A stretch of DNA of 64,000 bases, from the NCBI GenBank assembly GCA_021298085.1, contig JAJTDE010000002.1:1-64000 (forward strand), in the 5' to 3' direction. Below, in pieces: positions 10,246 through 20,042 of this stretch. The notes below the pieces were generated by a model. It saw nothing but the letters and a program-made list of their open reading frames with translations. It was not told where the DNA came from and searched no databases. Position 1 is the stretch's first letter. Every line of letters starts with the position of its first letter. The position numbers and the translations under genes were made by a program. Source of the DNA: Rubrivivax sp. (lineage in GTDB: Bacteria > Pseudomonadota > Gammaproteobacteria > Burkholderiales > Burkholderiaceae_C).

Positions 10246-11700
10246 ATGGGAATCTTCGCTGTAGTTGCGCTTGTCGGGCGCATGGTGGTGATTTTCTCGG
10301 GTCTGATGATGGTCCCCATGGGCTTTGCCATCTGGGACCACGATGACGCCGAGCAGCCTTTCATCCTGGCCACCGCCCTGACCTTGACCAGTGGCTTGGC
10401 CATGAGCCTGTTGACCCGTCGATTCCGGCGTGAGCTTCAGCCAAGAGATGGTTTTGTCCTGGTGGGGCTCACCTGGCTGGTTCTGCCGTTGTTTGGAGCG
10501 CTGCCACTGGTTCTGGCGCTGCCTGGGCTGGCTTTCACGGACGCCTACTTCGAAGCCATGTCTGCCTTCACGGCGACGGGCGCCACCGTGCTCACAGGGC
10601 TTGATCGCCTGCCGCTGTCTGTGAACGTCTGGCGCTGCTTCATGATGTGGGCAGGTGGCCTGGGCATCATCGTGCTGGCCGTTGCGGTGCTGCCGTTGCT
10701 TGGGGTGGGCGGTGCGCAGTTGTTCAAGGCAGAAACCGCCGGCCCCATGAAGGACCAGAAGCTGACCCCTCGCATGGCTGATACGGCGCGTGCCATCTGG
10801 GGCACCTATGGCCTGCTGTCGTTGGCCTGCTGGTTGTCATACCGCGCAGCCGGCATGTCGTCCATCGACGCATTTCTGCACATGTGCACGACGGTCAGCC
10901 TGGGGGGCTTCTCCAACTACGACGCGAGCATCGGCCATTTCCAGTCGCAGTCCATCGAAGCCGTTGCCATCGTGTTCATGATGCTCTGCGGCGTCAACCT
11001 GCTGCTTTACTTTGCGGCTTGGCAACGGCGCACTCTGGGAGTCCTGTGGCGCAATGCCGAGGTCAGGGCGTTTGTCGGGGCTGTGCTCGGCGTGACGCTT
11101 TTGATCAGCGCCTTCCTGACCGTCAACCAGGAGTACCCTGACTTCATCTCTGCCTTGCGGCACACGGCCTTCCACGTGGTGTCGATCGCCACCACCACCG
11201 GGTATGCGTCGCACGACTACGCGCAGTGGCCGCTGTTTGCCCCCTTGCTGATGATTCTGCTGGGCTGTTTTGCAACTTGCGCCGGCTCCACGGGAGGTGG
11301 CATCAAGATGGTTCGCATGATCCTGCTGGCCAAACAATCTTCCCGCGAACTGGTTCGCATCGTCCACCCGCGCGCGGTCAACCCCGTCACCCTCGCCGGG
11401 CAGGCAGTGGGTGACAGGGTCATGCAGGGTGTGATTGCCTTCATGATGATGTACGGGGCAACCATCGTGGGCTTGACGATGGCCTTGCTGTTTACCGGGC
11501 TGGAGCCGATCACAGCGTTCACGGCAGTGGTTGCCTGCGTCAACAACATCGGCCCGGGTTTGGGCGAGGTTGGCCCAGCGGTCAACTATGGCGGACTGAG
11601 CGCCGTGCAGACCTGGATTTGCACGGCGGCCATGCTGCTCGGCCGTCTCGAACTGCTGTCGGTGCTCGTGCTCATGACACCGCGCTTCTGGCGCAACTGA
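10246..11700 (+). CDS. trkH: Trk system potassium transporter TrkH
   Basis: 484 aa multi-TM; FTATGATVLTGLDRLP, MWAGGLGIIVLAVAVLPLLGVGGAQLFKAETAGP, CAGSTGGGIKMVR. Confidence 0.95.
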   Translation: MGIFAVVALVGRMVVIFSGLMMVPMGFAIWDHDDAEQPFILATALTLTSGLAMSLLTRRFRRELQPRDGFVLVGLTWLVLPLFGALPLVLALPGLAFTDAYFEAMSAFTATGATVLTGLDRLPLSVNVWRCFMMWAGGLGIIVLAVAVLPLLGVGGAQLFKAETAGPMKDQKLTPRMADTARAIWGTYGLLSLACWLSYRAAGMSSIDAFLHMCTTVSLGGFSNYDASIGHFQSQSIEAVAIVFMMLCGVNLLLYFAAWQRRTLGVLWRNAEVRAFVGAVLGVTLLISAFLTVNQEYPDFISALRHTAFHVVSIATTTGYASHDYAQWPLFAPLLMILLGCFATCAGSTGGGIKMVRMILLAKQSSRELVRIVHPRAVNPVTLAGQAVGDRVMQGVIAFMMMYGATIVGLTMALLFTGLEPITAFTAVVACVNNIGPGLGEVGPAVNYGGLSAVQTWICTAAMLLGRLELLSVLVLMTPRFWRN

Positions 11701-11805
11701 GCGGGTTGCCAGGGTCCGCCGCGGCACGCATCACCCTGGGTTGGCATGAGCGGTGGTGGCTGTCCGAGGACGGCCCCGTAAACTGAGCACAGGAGATCGC
11801 ACCTC

Positions 11806-13431
11806 ATGCCCACTCTGTTGTCGACACTCGCTGTACGCAGCGAAGACTTCAAGCAATCGGCCGCCGCGATGCGCGCGCTGGTTGAAGACCTTCACGCCCG
11901 CCTTGCACTCGTTGCTCAGGGCGGCGGCGATGGCCCGCGTGCCAAGCACCTGGCGCGCGGCAAGCTCTTGCCACGCGACCGTGTGGAATGGCTGCTGGAC
12001 CCCGGTACTGCGTTCCTCGAGATAGCGCCGCTGGCCGCCATGGGCCTCTACCCGGAACCGGATGGGCGCGATGCGGCACCCGGCGCGGGCATCATCACCG
12101 GCATCGGCCGGGTCAGTGGTGTCGAGTGCGTGATCGTGTGCAACGACGCGACCGTCAAGGGCGGGACGTACTACCCGATGACGGTCAAGAAGCACCTGCG
12201 TGCCCAGGAAATTGCCCAGGCCAACCGCCTGCCCTGCCTGTATCTGGTGGATTCGGGCGGTGCCAACTTGCCCAACCAGGACGAGGTGTTTCCAGACCGC
12301 GATCACTTCGGCCGCATCTTCTACAACCAGGCCAACCTGTCGGCGCAGGGCATTCCTCAGGTCGCGGTGGTGATGGGTTCGTGCACCGCGGGCGGCGCCT
12401 ACGTGCCCGCCATGAGCGACGAGACCATCATCGTCAGGAACCAGGGCACGATCTTCCTGGGCGGGCCGCCGCTGGTGAAGGCGGCCACGGGCGAGGTGGT
12501 GAGCGCCGAAGATCTGGGTGGTGGCGATGTGCACACGCGGCTGTCGGGCGTGGCAGACCATCTCGCCGAAGACGATCGTCACGCCTTGGCGCTGGCCCGG
12601 CAGGTGGTGGCCAACCTGAACTGGCGCAAGCCCGAACAACTGCGTCTGCAGGACCCCAGGCCGCCGCGGTTCGACCCGATCGAGCTGCATGGCGTGATAC
12701 CGACTGACCCTCGCAAGCCGTTTGATGTCCGGGAAATCATCGCCCGTGTCGTGGACGACTCGGCGTTCGATGAGTTCAAGGCACGTTTCGGCGCCACGCT
12801 GGTGACGGGCTTTGCGCACCTCGAAGGAATGCCCGTGGGCATCATCGCCAACAACGGCATCCTGTTTGGCGACAGCGCACTGAAGGGCGCGCACTTCATC
12901 GAGCTGTGTTGTCAGCGTCGCATACCGCTGGTGTTCCTGCAGAACATCACGGGTTTCATGGTCGGCCGCAAGGCCGAAAACGAAGGCATCGCCAAGCACG
13001 GGGCCAAGCTGGTCACCGCCGTGGCCACGGCGACGGTTCCTAAGTTCACCGTCATCATCGGGGGCAGTTTTGGGGCCGGCAATTACGGCATGTGCGGCCG
13101 TGCCTATTCACCCCGGTTCCTGTGGATGTGGCCGAATGCACGCATCAGCGTCATGGGTGGCGAACAAGCGGCCAGTGTCCTGGCAACGGTCAGGCGGGAT
13201 GGCATTGAGGCGCGGGGTGGACAGTGGTCTGCCGACGAGGAGGCGCGTTTCCGGCAGCCGATCCTCGAGCAGTTCCAGCAGCAGTCACACCCTTATTACG
13301 CGTCGGCACGACTCTGGGACGACGGCATCATTGACCCAGCCGATACACGCCGCGTGCTCGCACTGGGCTTGTCGGCCAGTCTGAATGCGCCGATCCCCGA
13401 CGCTCCGAAATTTGGCATCTTTCGCATGTGA
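11806..13431 (+). CDS. 3-methylcrotonyl-CoA carboxylase beta subunit (carboxyltransferase)
   Basis: [85 protein letters not shown]. Confidence 0.93.
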   Translation: MPTLLSTLAVRSEDFKQSAAAMRALVEDLHARLALVAQGGGDGPRAKHLARGKLLPRDRVEWLLDPGTAFLEIAPLAAMGLYPEPDGRDAAPGAGIITGIGRVSGVECVIVCNDATVKGGTYYPMTVKKHLRAQEIAQANRLPCLYLVDSGGANLPNQDEVFPDRDHFGRIFYNQANLSAQGIPQVAVVMGSCTAGGAYVPAMSDETIIVRNQGTIFLGGPPLVKAATGEVVSAEDLGGGDVHTRLSGVADHLAEDDRHALALARQVVANLNWRKPEQLRLQDPRPPRFDPIELHGVIPTDPRKPFDVREIIARVVDDSAFDEFKARFGATLVTGFAHLEGMPVGIIANNGILFGDSALKGAHFIELCCQRRIPLVFLQNITGFMVGRKAENEGIAKHGAKLVTAVATATVPKFTVIIGGSFGAGNYGMCGRAYSPRFLWMWPNARISVMGGEQAASVLATVRRDGIEARGGQWSADEEARFRQPILEQFQQQSHPYYASARLWDDGIIDPADTRRVLALGLSASLNAPIPDAPKFGIFRM

Positions 13432-14319
13432 CGCGGCGGTGGCCGCTGTGTTGGCCTTGCTGCCAGCGGCTGCCGTTGCGCTGTTTGACACCGGTAGGAC
13501 ACGTCCCTGGACTACCGCTTGCCGGAGGAAGTCTTTCGTGTGTGGGCCGATGCGCTGGAGCTGGAGGTCACGGTCTTCAGGCCGTCATCACCCGGCCCAC
13601 ACTCGGTGGTCGTGGTGAACCACGGCCGCGCACCTTCGCCACCACGCTTGCAACCACGTTACCGCCCCGGCCACCGTGGTGGTGATGGGCCCTTCACACG
13701 GCGGCCTGGCCACGCTGGCCTACGGCGCAACACCATTGCGTGGAGCGCGATTGCTGGTCAATCTCCGGTGGATTGCGTGTCCCGGCATGCCCTGACTGGG
13801 AGCACCGTCTGGTGAACGCGATGGCCAGCCTGGCGCGGAGCCTTTGATCGCTACGTGGCTCTCGGGGGCCTGGCTGCCCTGCATGAAGTGGGGCCTTTCG
13901 GCGATGACGGCCACCTCCTGTTTGCGTCGCGGACGGGTGTGCCGCGCTGGCCGCCGCCGGTGCTTCAACAGATGGCTGCCCAGGGTTTGCCCACAGCGTT
14001 GCAGACGCGACTGGACACCTTGCTCCACGCGGCAGAGGCGCCCGCGTCGCCACTTCACGAGCCCGCCACCGAGGCCGATGTCAGCCACGTGGCGACCCTC
14101 AGGCCATCGGCGCGCCGCGCCTACCGCGAGTGGCTGCGGGACCTGCCCCCCACGGCATTTGCCTTGAGCGCCGACGGGCGCCACTGGTCGGTCGTCTGGG
14201 GCGAAGCCCAGCCGATCGGCAAGGCCTTGCAGGAGTGCAGACGGCAGGCGGCTGCGCGCTGCAGGCTGTTGTCGGTCGATGGCTTCCTGGTGGCAGGTTC
14301 GGCACTGCCCCCGCACTGA
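13430..14319 (+). pseudogene. Decayed secreted alpha/beta-hydrolase (dienelactone-hydrolase-like)
   Basis: Consecutive protein-like fragments in shifting frames: signal-peptide-like AAVAAVLALLPAAAVALFDTG; EEVFRVWADALELEVTVFRPSSPGPHSVVVVNHGRAP; VVVMGPSHGGLATLAYGATPLRGARLLVN (GxSxG-type elbow); DWEHRLVNAMASL; FDRYVALGGLAALHEVGPFGDDGHLLFASRTGVPRWPPPVLQ... Confidence 0.65.
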
Positions 14320-14462
14320 CCGTCGTCGTTGACCAGCCCCTGTCGGGCGGTCATGGGTGCACCACCACAAGGGTGCACTGACTCGAAGGGGCACCCAGCA
14401 TGTGCAGGGATTCGATCGGCGGACCGAGGCAGGTAACGTCACGCCTGCTGTGAGAACCCGCG

Positions 14463-15101
14463 ATGACTGACCCTGCTGCCCTTGCTCACCTGTCCGTGTC
14501 CGCCTTGCCTGATGCCGCCGCCTGGTTGGCTCTGGCGGTCCTGGCGTCGTTCCTGTGTGGGTTCAGGCCCTTTGCGGTAGTCCTTTGTCTGTCGCTGGCC
14601 GGTGCGCATGGCTGGCTTGAGCTGCCAGGGGGTCTGCCGCTCACATCACCGTTTGCACTGACCGTGTGTGCCGTGCTCGCAGCTGCCGAGCGCTGGGCTG
14701 ATACGCGCGCGCTGGCTGGCCACCCTGAAGACCTGCTGCTGTCTGCCATGCGTGTTCCTTGTGGCGCCTTGGTGCTCGGCGCGGTGGCCATCGAGTCCTG
14801 GGGCGCGTGGGGTTGGTGGCTCTTGCCGCTGGGCGCCGCATTGGCCCTGTCGGGCCAGGCACTCAAGGCGGCGCTGCGAAGCCTGGGCACGCTGCTGGGC
14901 TGGCGTCGGACGGTGCACTTGGTCGCTCTGGCCCTTGACGTGAGCGTTCCGCTGCTGATGGTTCTGGCCTGGCATCGGCCAGCGCTTGGGCTGGCGCTGT
15001 TGGCACTGCTGCTGCTGGTGGCGTTGCCCACGGCCGTGTGGTGGGTTCGCGAGCTGCGCAGCCGTTGGCGGCGATGGGCATTGCTGATCGGACAGCCCTG
15101 A
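14463..15101 (+). CDS. DUF4126-like membrane protein
   Basis: 212 aa, several TM segments; GFRPF...GAHGWLELP...AAERWADT...RVPCGALVLGAVA resembles DUF4126. Confidence 0.55.
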   Translation: MTDPAALAHLSVSALPDAAAWLALAVLASFLCGFRPFAVVLCLSLAGAHGWLELPGGLPLTSPFALTVCAVLAAAERWADTRALAGHPEDLLLSAMRVPCGALVLGAVAIESWGAWGWWLLPLGAALALSGQALKAALRSLGTLLGWRRTVHLVALALDVSVPLLMVLAWHRPALGLALLALLLLVALPTAVWWVRELRSRWRRWALLIGQP

Positions 15102-15254
15102 GGCCCTCAGGGACCTGCCCAGACACGCCCAATGGGGCAGTGCGTTTGGTGGCCTGCGGGTCTGCGAGCGTGGGCTGACCCGGGCAAGCCACTACCATCG
15201 CTGAATCTGTCATCCGCCCCGTGCCCGCAGCGGCACGTTGTCCGGTTCCTCGCG

Positions 15255-17279
15255 ATGTTCAAGAAGATTCTCATTGCCAATCGGGGCGAGATTGCCTGCC
15301 GTGTTGCCGCGACCGCCAGACGCCTGGGCGTGCGCACAGTGGCTGTCTGCTCCGAAACCGACCGGCACGCCCGGCATGTCCAGGCCTGCGATGAACGGGT
15401 GCTGTTGGGCGGACACAGCGCCCGAGACAGCTACTTGCGCTGGGAGCGCATCATCGAGGCGGCTCGCTCAACCGGCGCACAGGCCATCCACCCAGGCTAC
15501 GGTTTCCTGTCGGAGAACGCAGACTTTGCCCAGGCCTGTGCCGACGCGGGCATCGTCTTCATCGGTCCGCCGGCTTCCGCCATCCGTGACATGGGCAGCA
15601 AGGCGGCAGCCAAGACGCTGATGGAGCGCGCCGGGGTGCCGCTGGTGCCGGGCTACCACGGCACCGACAACAGCCCTGATCGCTTGGCATCGGAGGCCGA
15701 GCGGATGGGGTACCCCGTGCTGATCAAGGCCAGCGCGGGGGGGGGTGGGCGTGGTATGCGCCGGGTGGATCACCCCGCTGACTTTTCCGAGGCACTGTTG
15801 AGCTGCCAGCGCGAAGCCAAGGCCAGTTTCGGTGACGACCACGTGCTGGTGGAGCGTTATGTGACGCGGCCGCGACACATTGAGATCCAGGTGTTTTGCG
15901 ACACCCACGGTCAGGCGTTGTACCTGTTCGAGCGGGACTGCTCTGTGCAGCGTCGTCATCAGAAGGTGCTGGAAGAGGCGCCGGCCCCAGGGCTGAGCAC
16001 ACAGCGACGTGCCGAGATGGGCGCTGCAGCCGTGGCGGCCGCTCGGGCCGTGGGGTACGTGGGGGCTGGTACGGTGGAGTTCATCGCCGAAGAGCGAGAC
16101 GACGGCGACCTGCACTTCTACTTCATGGAAATGAACACCCGGCTGCAGGTCGAGCACCCGGTTACCGAGGCCATCACCGGGCTTGACCTCGTGGAATGGC
16201 AGTTCAGGGTAGCCAGTGGCGAAGCCTTGCCTCTGACGCAGGAGCAGCTGCAGATTCACGGCCATGCCATCGAGGCGCGCATCTGTGCCGAAAACCCGGA
16301 AGCCGGTTTCCTGCCGGCCACGGGGCCGTTGTCGGTGATGCGCTGGCCCGCGCACGTGGCATTCCAGCGCAGCCACGAGTCGACGCGCGTGGATACCGGC
16401 TTTGCCGAGGGCGACGAGATCAGCCCCTTCTACGACTCGATGATCGCCAAGGTCATCGTGTGGGGCGCCGACCGCCAGCAGGCCTTGGCGCGACTGGACG
16501 ATGCCTTGCGGGATACCCACATCGTGGGCCTGCACACCAATGTGGCCTTCCTCAGGCGTGTGGTGCAGTCCCGTGCATTTGCCACCGCTGACCTGGATAC
16601 GGCGCTCATTGAACGAGCGCGCGCGGTGGTCTTCGGCCCGAGCCTGCTGGGCTCCGAATGGGTGGTGGCCGCCTTGGTGGCGCATACCCTGGCGCAGGAG
16701 CAACAGTGCGAACGCAACGACACCCGCCACGACCCCTTCAGCCGGCGTGATGGTTGGCGCCTGTCGGGTGGGTCCAGACGGCGGCTGGACCTGCGTGTGG
16801 AAGGAGCGTCATGCAGCGTTGTGCTGGAGCGGCAACGCGACGGCGCGCTGCAGATGCACCTTGAGACCGCCTCCTGGCCTTTCCAGTGCCAGAGCCGGGG
16901 TGCTTGCCAGCATCTGGTGATGCTGGGTGAAGAGCAGCGTCTCCTGACGGTGTATGCGGTGGGTGACGAGCTCACCGTCTTTGGCCAGGCAGGCCGCGCG
17001 ACGGTCAGCGTCGTTGACGCGCTGGCCCAGTTGTCCCAGAGCCCTGCCCAGGACGGTGGCCTTTGCGCGCCCATGCCGGGCAAGCTCGTGTCCTACCTCG
17101 TCCGTGAAGGTGAGGCCGTCAAGCGTGGCCAGGCGTTGGCGGTCATGGAGGCGATGAAGATGGAACACACGCTGCATGCGCCCCGCGATGGGGTCATCGA
17201 GCAGTGTCTCTATGCCGTGGCGGACCAGGTCCCTGAAGGGGCGGCTGTGATTCGCCTGAGCCAGGAGGCCGCGGCATGA
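15255..17279 (+). CDS. 3-methylcrotonyl-CoA carboxylase alpha subunit (biotin carboxylase + biotinyl domain)
   Basis: MFKKILIANRGEIACRVAATARRLG; SAGGGGRGMR; EMNTRLQVEHPVTE; C-terminal VMEAMKMEHTL biotin site. Internal ATG chosen. Confidence 0.95.
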   Translation: MFKKILIANRGEIACRVAATARRLGVRTVAVCSETDRHARHVQACDERVLLGGHSARDSYLRWERIIEAARSTGAQAIHPGYGFLSENADFAQACADAGIVFIGPPASAIRDMGSKAAAKTLMERAGVPLVPGYHGTDNSPDRLASEAERMGYPVLIKASAGGGGRGMRRVDHPADFSEALLSCQREAKASFGDDHVLVERYVTRPRHIEIQVFCDTHGQALYLFERDCSVQRRHQKVLEEAPAPGLSTQRRAEMGAAAVAAARAVGYVGAGTVEFIAEERDDGDLHFYFMEMNTRLQVEHPVTEAITGLDLVEWQFRVASGEALPLTQEQLQIHGHAIEARICAENPEAGFLPATGPLSVMRWPAHVAFQRSHESTRVDTGFAEGDEISPFYDSMIAKVIVWGADRQQALARLDDALRDTHIVGLHTNVAFLRRVVQSRAFATADLDTALIERARAVVFGPSLLGSEWVVAALVAHTLAQEQQCERNDTRHDPFSRRDGWRLSGGSRRRLDLRVEGASCSVVLERQRDGALQMHLETASWPFQCQSRGACQHLVMLGEEQRLLTVYAVGDELTVFGQAGRATVSVVDALAQLSQSPAQDGGLCAPMPGKLVSYLVREGEAVKRGQALAVMEAMKMEHTLHAPRDGVIEQCLYAVADQVPEGAAVIRLSQEAAA

Positions 17280-18202
17280 CGCCGGTTTACCCACTGCCGT
17301 CTGCCGTCACGCTGGTGGACGTCGGCCCGCGCGACGGCCTGCAGAACGAAGCCACAGTGGTGCCAGCCGAGGCCAAGGTCGAACTGGTGCACCGGCTGCA
17401 GGCGGCGGGTCTGCGGGAGATCGAGGTCACGAGTTATGTGAGCCCCAAGTGGGTGCCGCAGATGGCGGATAACCATTCGGTCATGGCAGGAATACAGCGC
17501 GCCGCCGGCGTTCGCTACGCCGTGCTGACCCCCAACCTCCGCGGCTTCGAGGATGCCTTGTCAGACAAGCCCGATGAGATCGTGGTGTTCGGCGCAGCCA
17601 GTGAAGCCTTCAGCCAGCGCAACATCAACTGCAGCATTGACGTCAGCATGGAGCGCTTCCGCCCTGTGGTGGCCGCTGCCCGTGATCACGGCATCAAGGT
17701 TCGGGGTGCGATCTCGTGCGCGCTGGGCTGCCCCTACCAGGGCGAGGTCACGGCCGACGAGGTGGAGCATGTGGTGCGCCTGATGAAGGACATCGGGGTG
17801 CAGCACTGTGGAGTGGCCGACACCATTGGCGTTGGCACCCCCGCGAAGGTTCAGGCGGCCCTGGAGAGGGCCCTGAAGCATTACCCGGTGGAAGAGGTCA
17901 GCGGGCACTTTCACGACACCTATGGCCAGGCGTTGGCCAACATCTACGCGTCGCTCCAACTGGGGGTGCACGTCTTTGATGCCAGTGTCGGTGGCTTGGG
18001 AGGTTGCCCCTACGCCAAGGGTGCCACGGGCAACGTGGCGACCGAGGATGTCGTCTACATGCTGCATGGGCTGGGCATCCACACGGGCATCGACCTGGAC
18101 GCCCTGGTGGATGCCGGTGCCTACATCTCCGGCGTCATCGGGCGTCCGACCGCCTCTCGCGTCGCGCGGGCGCTGATGGCCCGGCGAGGAGCCGCCGCAT
18201 GA
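17276..18202 (+). CDS. Hydroxymethylglutaryl-CoA lyase
   Basis: VTLVDVGPRDGLQNEATVVPAEAKVELVHRLQAAGLREIEVTSYVSPKWVPQMAD; GHFHDTYGQALAN; GGLGGCPYAKGATGNVATEDVVYMLHGLG. Confidence 0.96.
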   Translation: MTPVYPLPSAVTLVDVGPRDGLQNEATVVPAEAKVELVHRLQAAGLREIEVTSYVSPKWVPQMADNHSVMAGIQRAAGVRYAVLTPNLRGFEDALSDKPDEIVVFGAASEAFSQRNINCSIDVSMERFRPVVAAARDHGIKVRGAISCALGCPYQGEVTADEVEHVVRLMKDIGVQHCGVADTIGVGTPAKVQAALERALKHYPVEEVSGHFHDTYGQALANIYASLQLGVHVFDASVGGLGGCPYAKGATGNVATEDVVYMLHGLGIHTGIDLDALVDAGAYISGVIGRPTASRVARALMARRGAAA

Positions 18203-18714
18203 CCGTCCAGGACACCGGCCAACGGCCCGAGGCGTTCTGGCGGGTGAGCCGTGCCCTGCAGGACGCGGGCCATGCGCACGAGCCGCGCTGGCTGGAACAC
18301 ACGGCGCGCACGGCGCAGGAGGCTGCCGATGCCTTGGGCGTTCTCGTGGGCCAGATCGCCAAGAGCGTGATCTTTCGGCGCAAGGCCGATGACCGCACGG
18401 TCCTGGTGGTGACCTCGGGAGATCACCGCGTGGACGAGGCCAGGGTTGCCGAGATCGTCGGGCCCATCGGCCGCGCCGACGCGGAGTTTGTCAAGCGCAT
18501 GACGGGCTTCGTGATCGGTGGCGTGGCGCCCGTGGCGCACCTGAACGCACCGGTCACCCTGATCGACCGAGAGCTTCAGCGGTTCGATGTCCTCTGGGCG
18601 GCTGCAGGTCATCCACACGGCGTCTTCATGCTGAGCCTGGCTGACCTCCAGCGTCTGACGGGCGCGTCCTTGCACGATGTCGTGCGTCTGCCGCCACCGG
18701 CCACTTCCGACTGA
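18199..18714 (+). CDS. YbaK/EbsC-type aminoacyl-tRNA deacylase
   Basis: AQEAADALGVLVGQIAKSVIFRRKADDRTVLVVTSGDHRVDE...FVIGGVAPVAH. Confidence 0.9.
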   Translation: MTVQDTGQRPEAFWRVSRALQDAGHAHEPRWLEHTARTAQEAADALGVLVGQIAKSVIFRRKADDRTVLVVTSGDHRVDEARVAEIVGPIGRADAEFVKRMTGFVIGGVAPVAHLNAPVTLIDRELQRFDVLWAAAGHPHGVFMLSLADLQRLTGASLHDVVRLPPPATSD

Positions 18715-18724
18715 ACGGCCCTTC

Positions 18725-18946
18725 ATGCCACTGCCTTCGCCCTGTATCAACGTCTGCCGGATGCATGCACGTGCGCCGTGGTGCGAGGGCTGCGGGCGCA
18801 GCTTGGACGAGATCGCGGGATGGTCGCGCCTGGACGACACAGCGCGTGCCCGAGTCTGGTCTGAACTGGCGGGGCGATTGCACGAGATGGGCGCTGCGGC
18901 GGCAGATCAGTCTGCCGCCAGCGCCCGTGATCCAGCCTGCCGGTAG
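18725..18946 (+). CDS. DUF1289 family small Cys-rich protein
   Basis: PSPCINVCRMHARAPWCEGCGRSLDEIAGWSRLDD, typical CxxVC...C.GC.R pattern. Confidence 0.85.
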   Translation: MPLPSPCINVCRMHARAPWCEGCGRSLDEIAGWSRLDDTARARVWSELAGRLHEMGAAAADQSAASARDPACR

Positions 18947-18958
18947 GTCGCACGGCCC

Positions 18959-19597
18959 ATGCAGACGATCGATTTCTGGTTCGACCCGATTTCGCCCTAT
19001 GCATGGCTGGCGTTTGATGCCTTGCCCGATGCGCTTGAGGGCTTGTCGGTGCAGGTGCGGTACCGCCCTGTTCTGTTGGCGGGCTTGTTGTCGCGGTGGG
19101 GCCAGAAAGGCCCCGCCGAGGTGCCACCCAAGCGCGACTGGACCTACCGTGACGTGATGTGGTGCGCGCACCGACAAGGCCTGAGACTGGACCTGCCTCA
19201 GCGGCACCCGTTCAACCCGCTGCCGCTGTTGAGGCTGCTGCTGGCGGCCTCTCCGCCAGGGGGTACCCCGTCGCGTCATGCGGTTGAACAGGTGTTCAGG
19301 CACGTGTGGGAAGGGGGGCTGGACCCGCTGGATGCTGAGCGCCTGGAGGCTCTGCAGTCGGCCGTCAAGCCTGTGCGCGACCCGTCAGATCCCGCTGTTA
19401 AGGCAGAACTTAGGGAAAGTACTGAGCAGTCGATTGCACATGGGGTCTTTGGTGTTCCCAGTGTGGTGGTGTCCGGCAAGTGCTTCTGGGGTGCGAGTGC
19501 CCTGGACGCCGTAAGCGCTTGTTTACGTGGAGATTTGTGGTTTGACGGCCCCCAGTGGGCGGAGGCTGCGCGGCCCAGGGCCGCGACCTGGCGCTGA
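18959..19597 (+). CDS. 2-hydroxychromene-2-carboxylate isomerase-like (DsbA family)
   Basis: MQTIDFWFDPISPYAWLAFDAL...RPVLLAGLL...GVFGVPSVVVSGKCFWG. Confidence 0.88.
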   Translation: MQTIDFWFDPISPYAWLAFDALPDALEGLSVQVRYRPVLLAGLLSRWGQKGPAEVPPKRDWTYRDVMWCAHRQGLRLDLPQRHPFNPLPLLRLLLAASPPGGTPSRHAVEQVFRHVWEGGLDPLDAERLEALQSAVKPVRDPSDPAVKAELRESTEQSIAHGVFGVPSVVVSGKCFWGASALDAVSACLRGDLWFDGPQWAEAARPRAATWR

Positions 19598-19733
19598 TCC
19601 GCGTCAGTTTCGCGGCAGTCTGTTGTCAGCCCAGGTTGGCTGAGCGTCAGAGGGAGGTCAGAGCCGGGGACAACCATTCTCGGGTCGGCACAAGGGTCTT
19701 CATCCCGAGTGCCCCAACCTGACTGGAGAAACC

Positions 19734-20042
19734 ATGGACGCAGCTCTCGCTTCCAAGATCGCCGGCCACCCGAAATACCAGGAACTGAAGAGCAAGCGCT
19801 CCAGTTTCGGTTGGTGGCTAACGGCCGCAATGATGATCGTCTACTACGGCTTCATCTTGCTCGTGGCATTCAACAAGCCGTTCCTGGCTTCGCGCCTGGG
19901 CGAGGGTGTGATGACCATGGGCATCCCCGTGGGCCTGGGCGTCATCCTGTTCACGATTGTCATCACGGCCATCTATGTGCGCCGAGCCAACAGCGAATTT
20001 GATTCGCTGGCCGAAGAACTCAACAAGGCGGTGCTGAAATGA
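19734..20042 (+). CDS. DUF485 domain membrane protein
   Basis: 102 aa; [38 protein letters not shown]; directly upstream of the actP-like gene. Confidence 0.92.
   Translation: MDAALASKIAGHPKYQELKSKRSSFGWWLTAAMMIVYYGFILLVAFNKPFLASRLGEGVMTMGIPVGLGVILFTIVITAIYVRRANSEFDSLAEELNKAVLK

Noticed and set aside
14355-14378. gggtgcac repeat pair upstream of the DUF4126-like gene
   Set aside because: Short 8-bp repeats are expected by chance in GC-rich intergenic DNA and have no supporting context.
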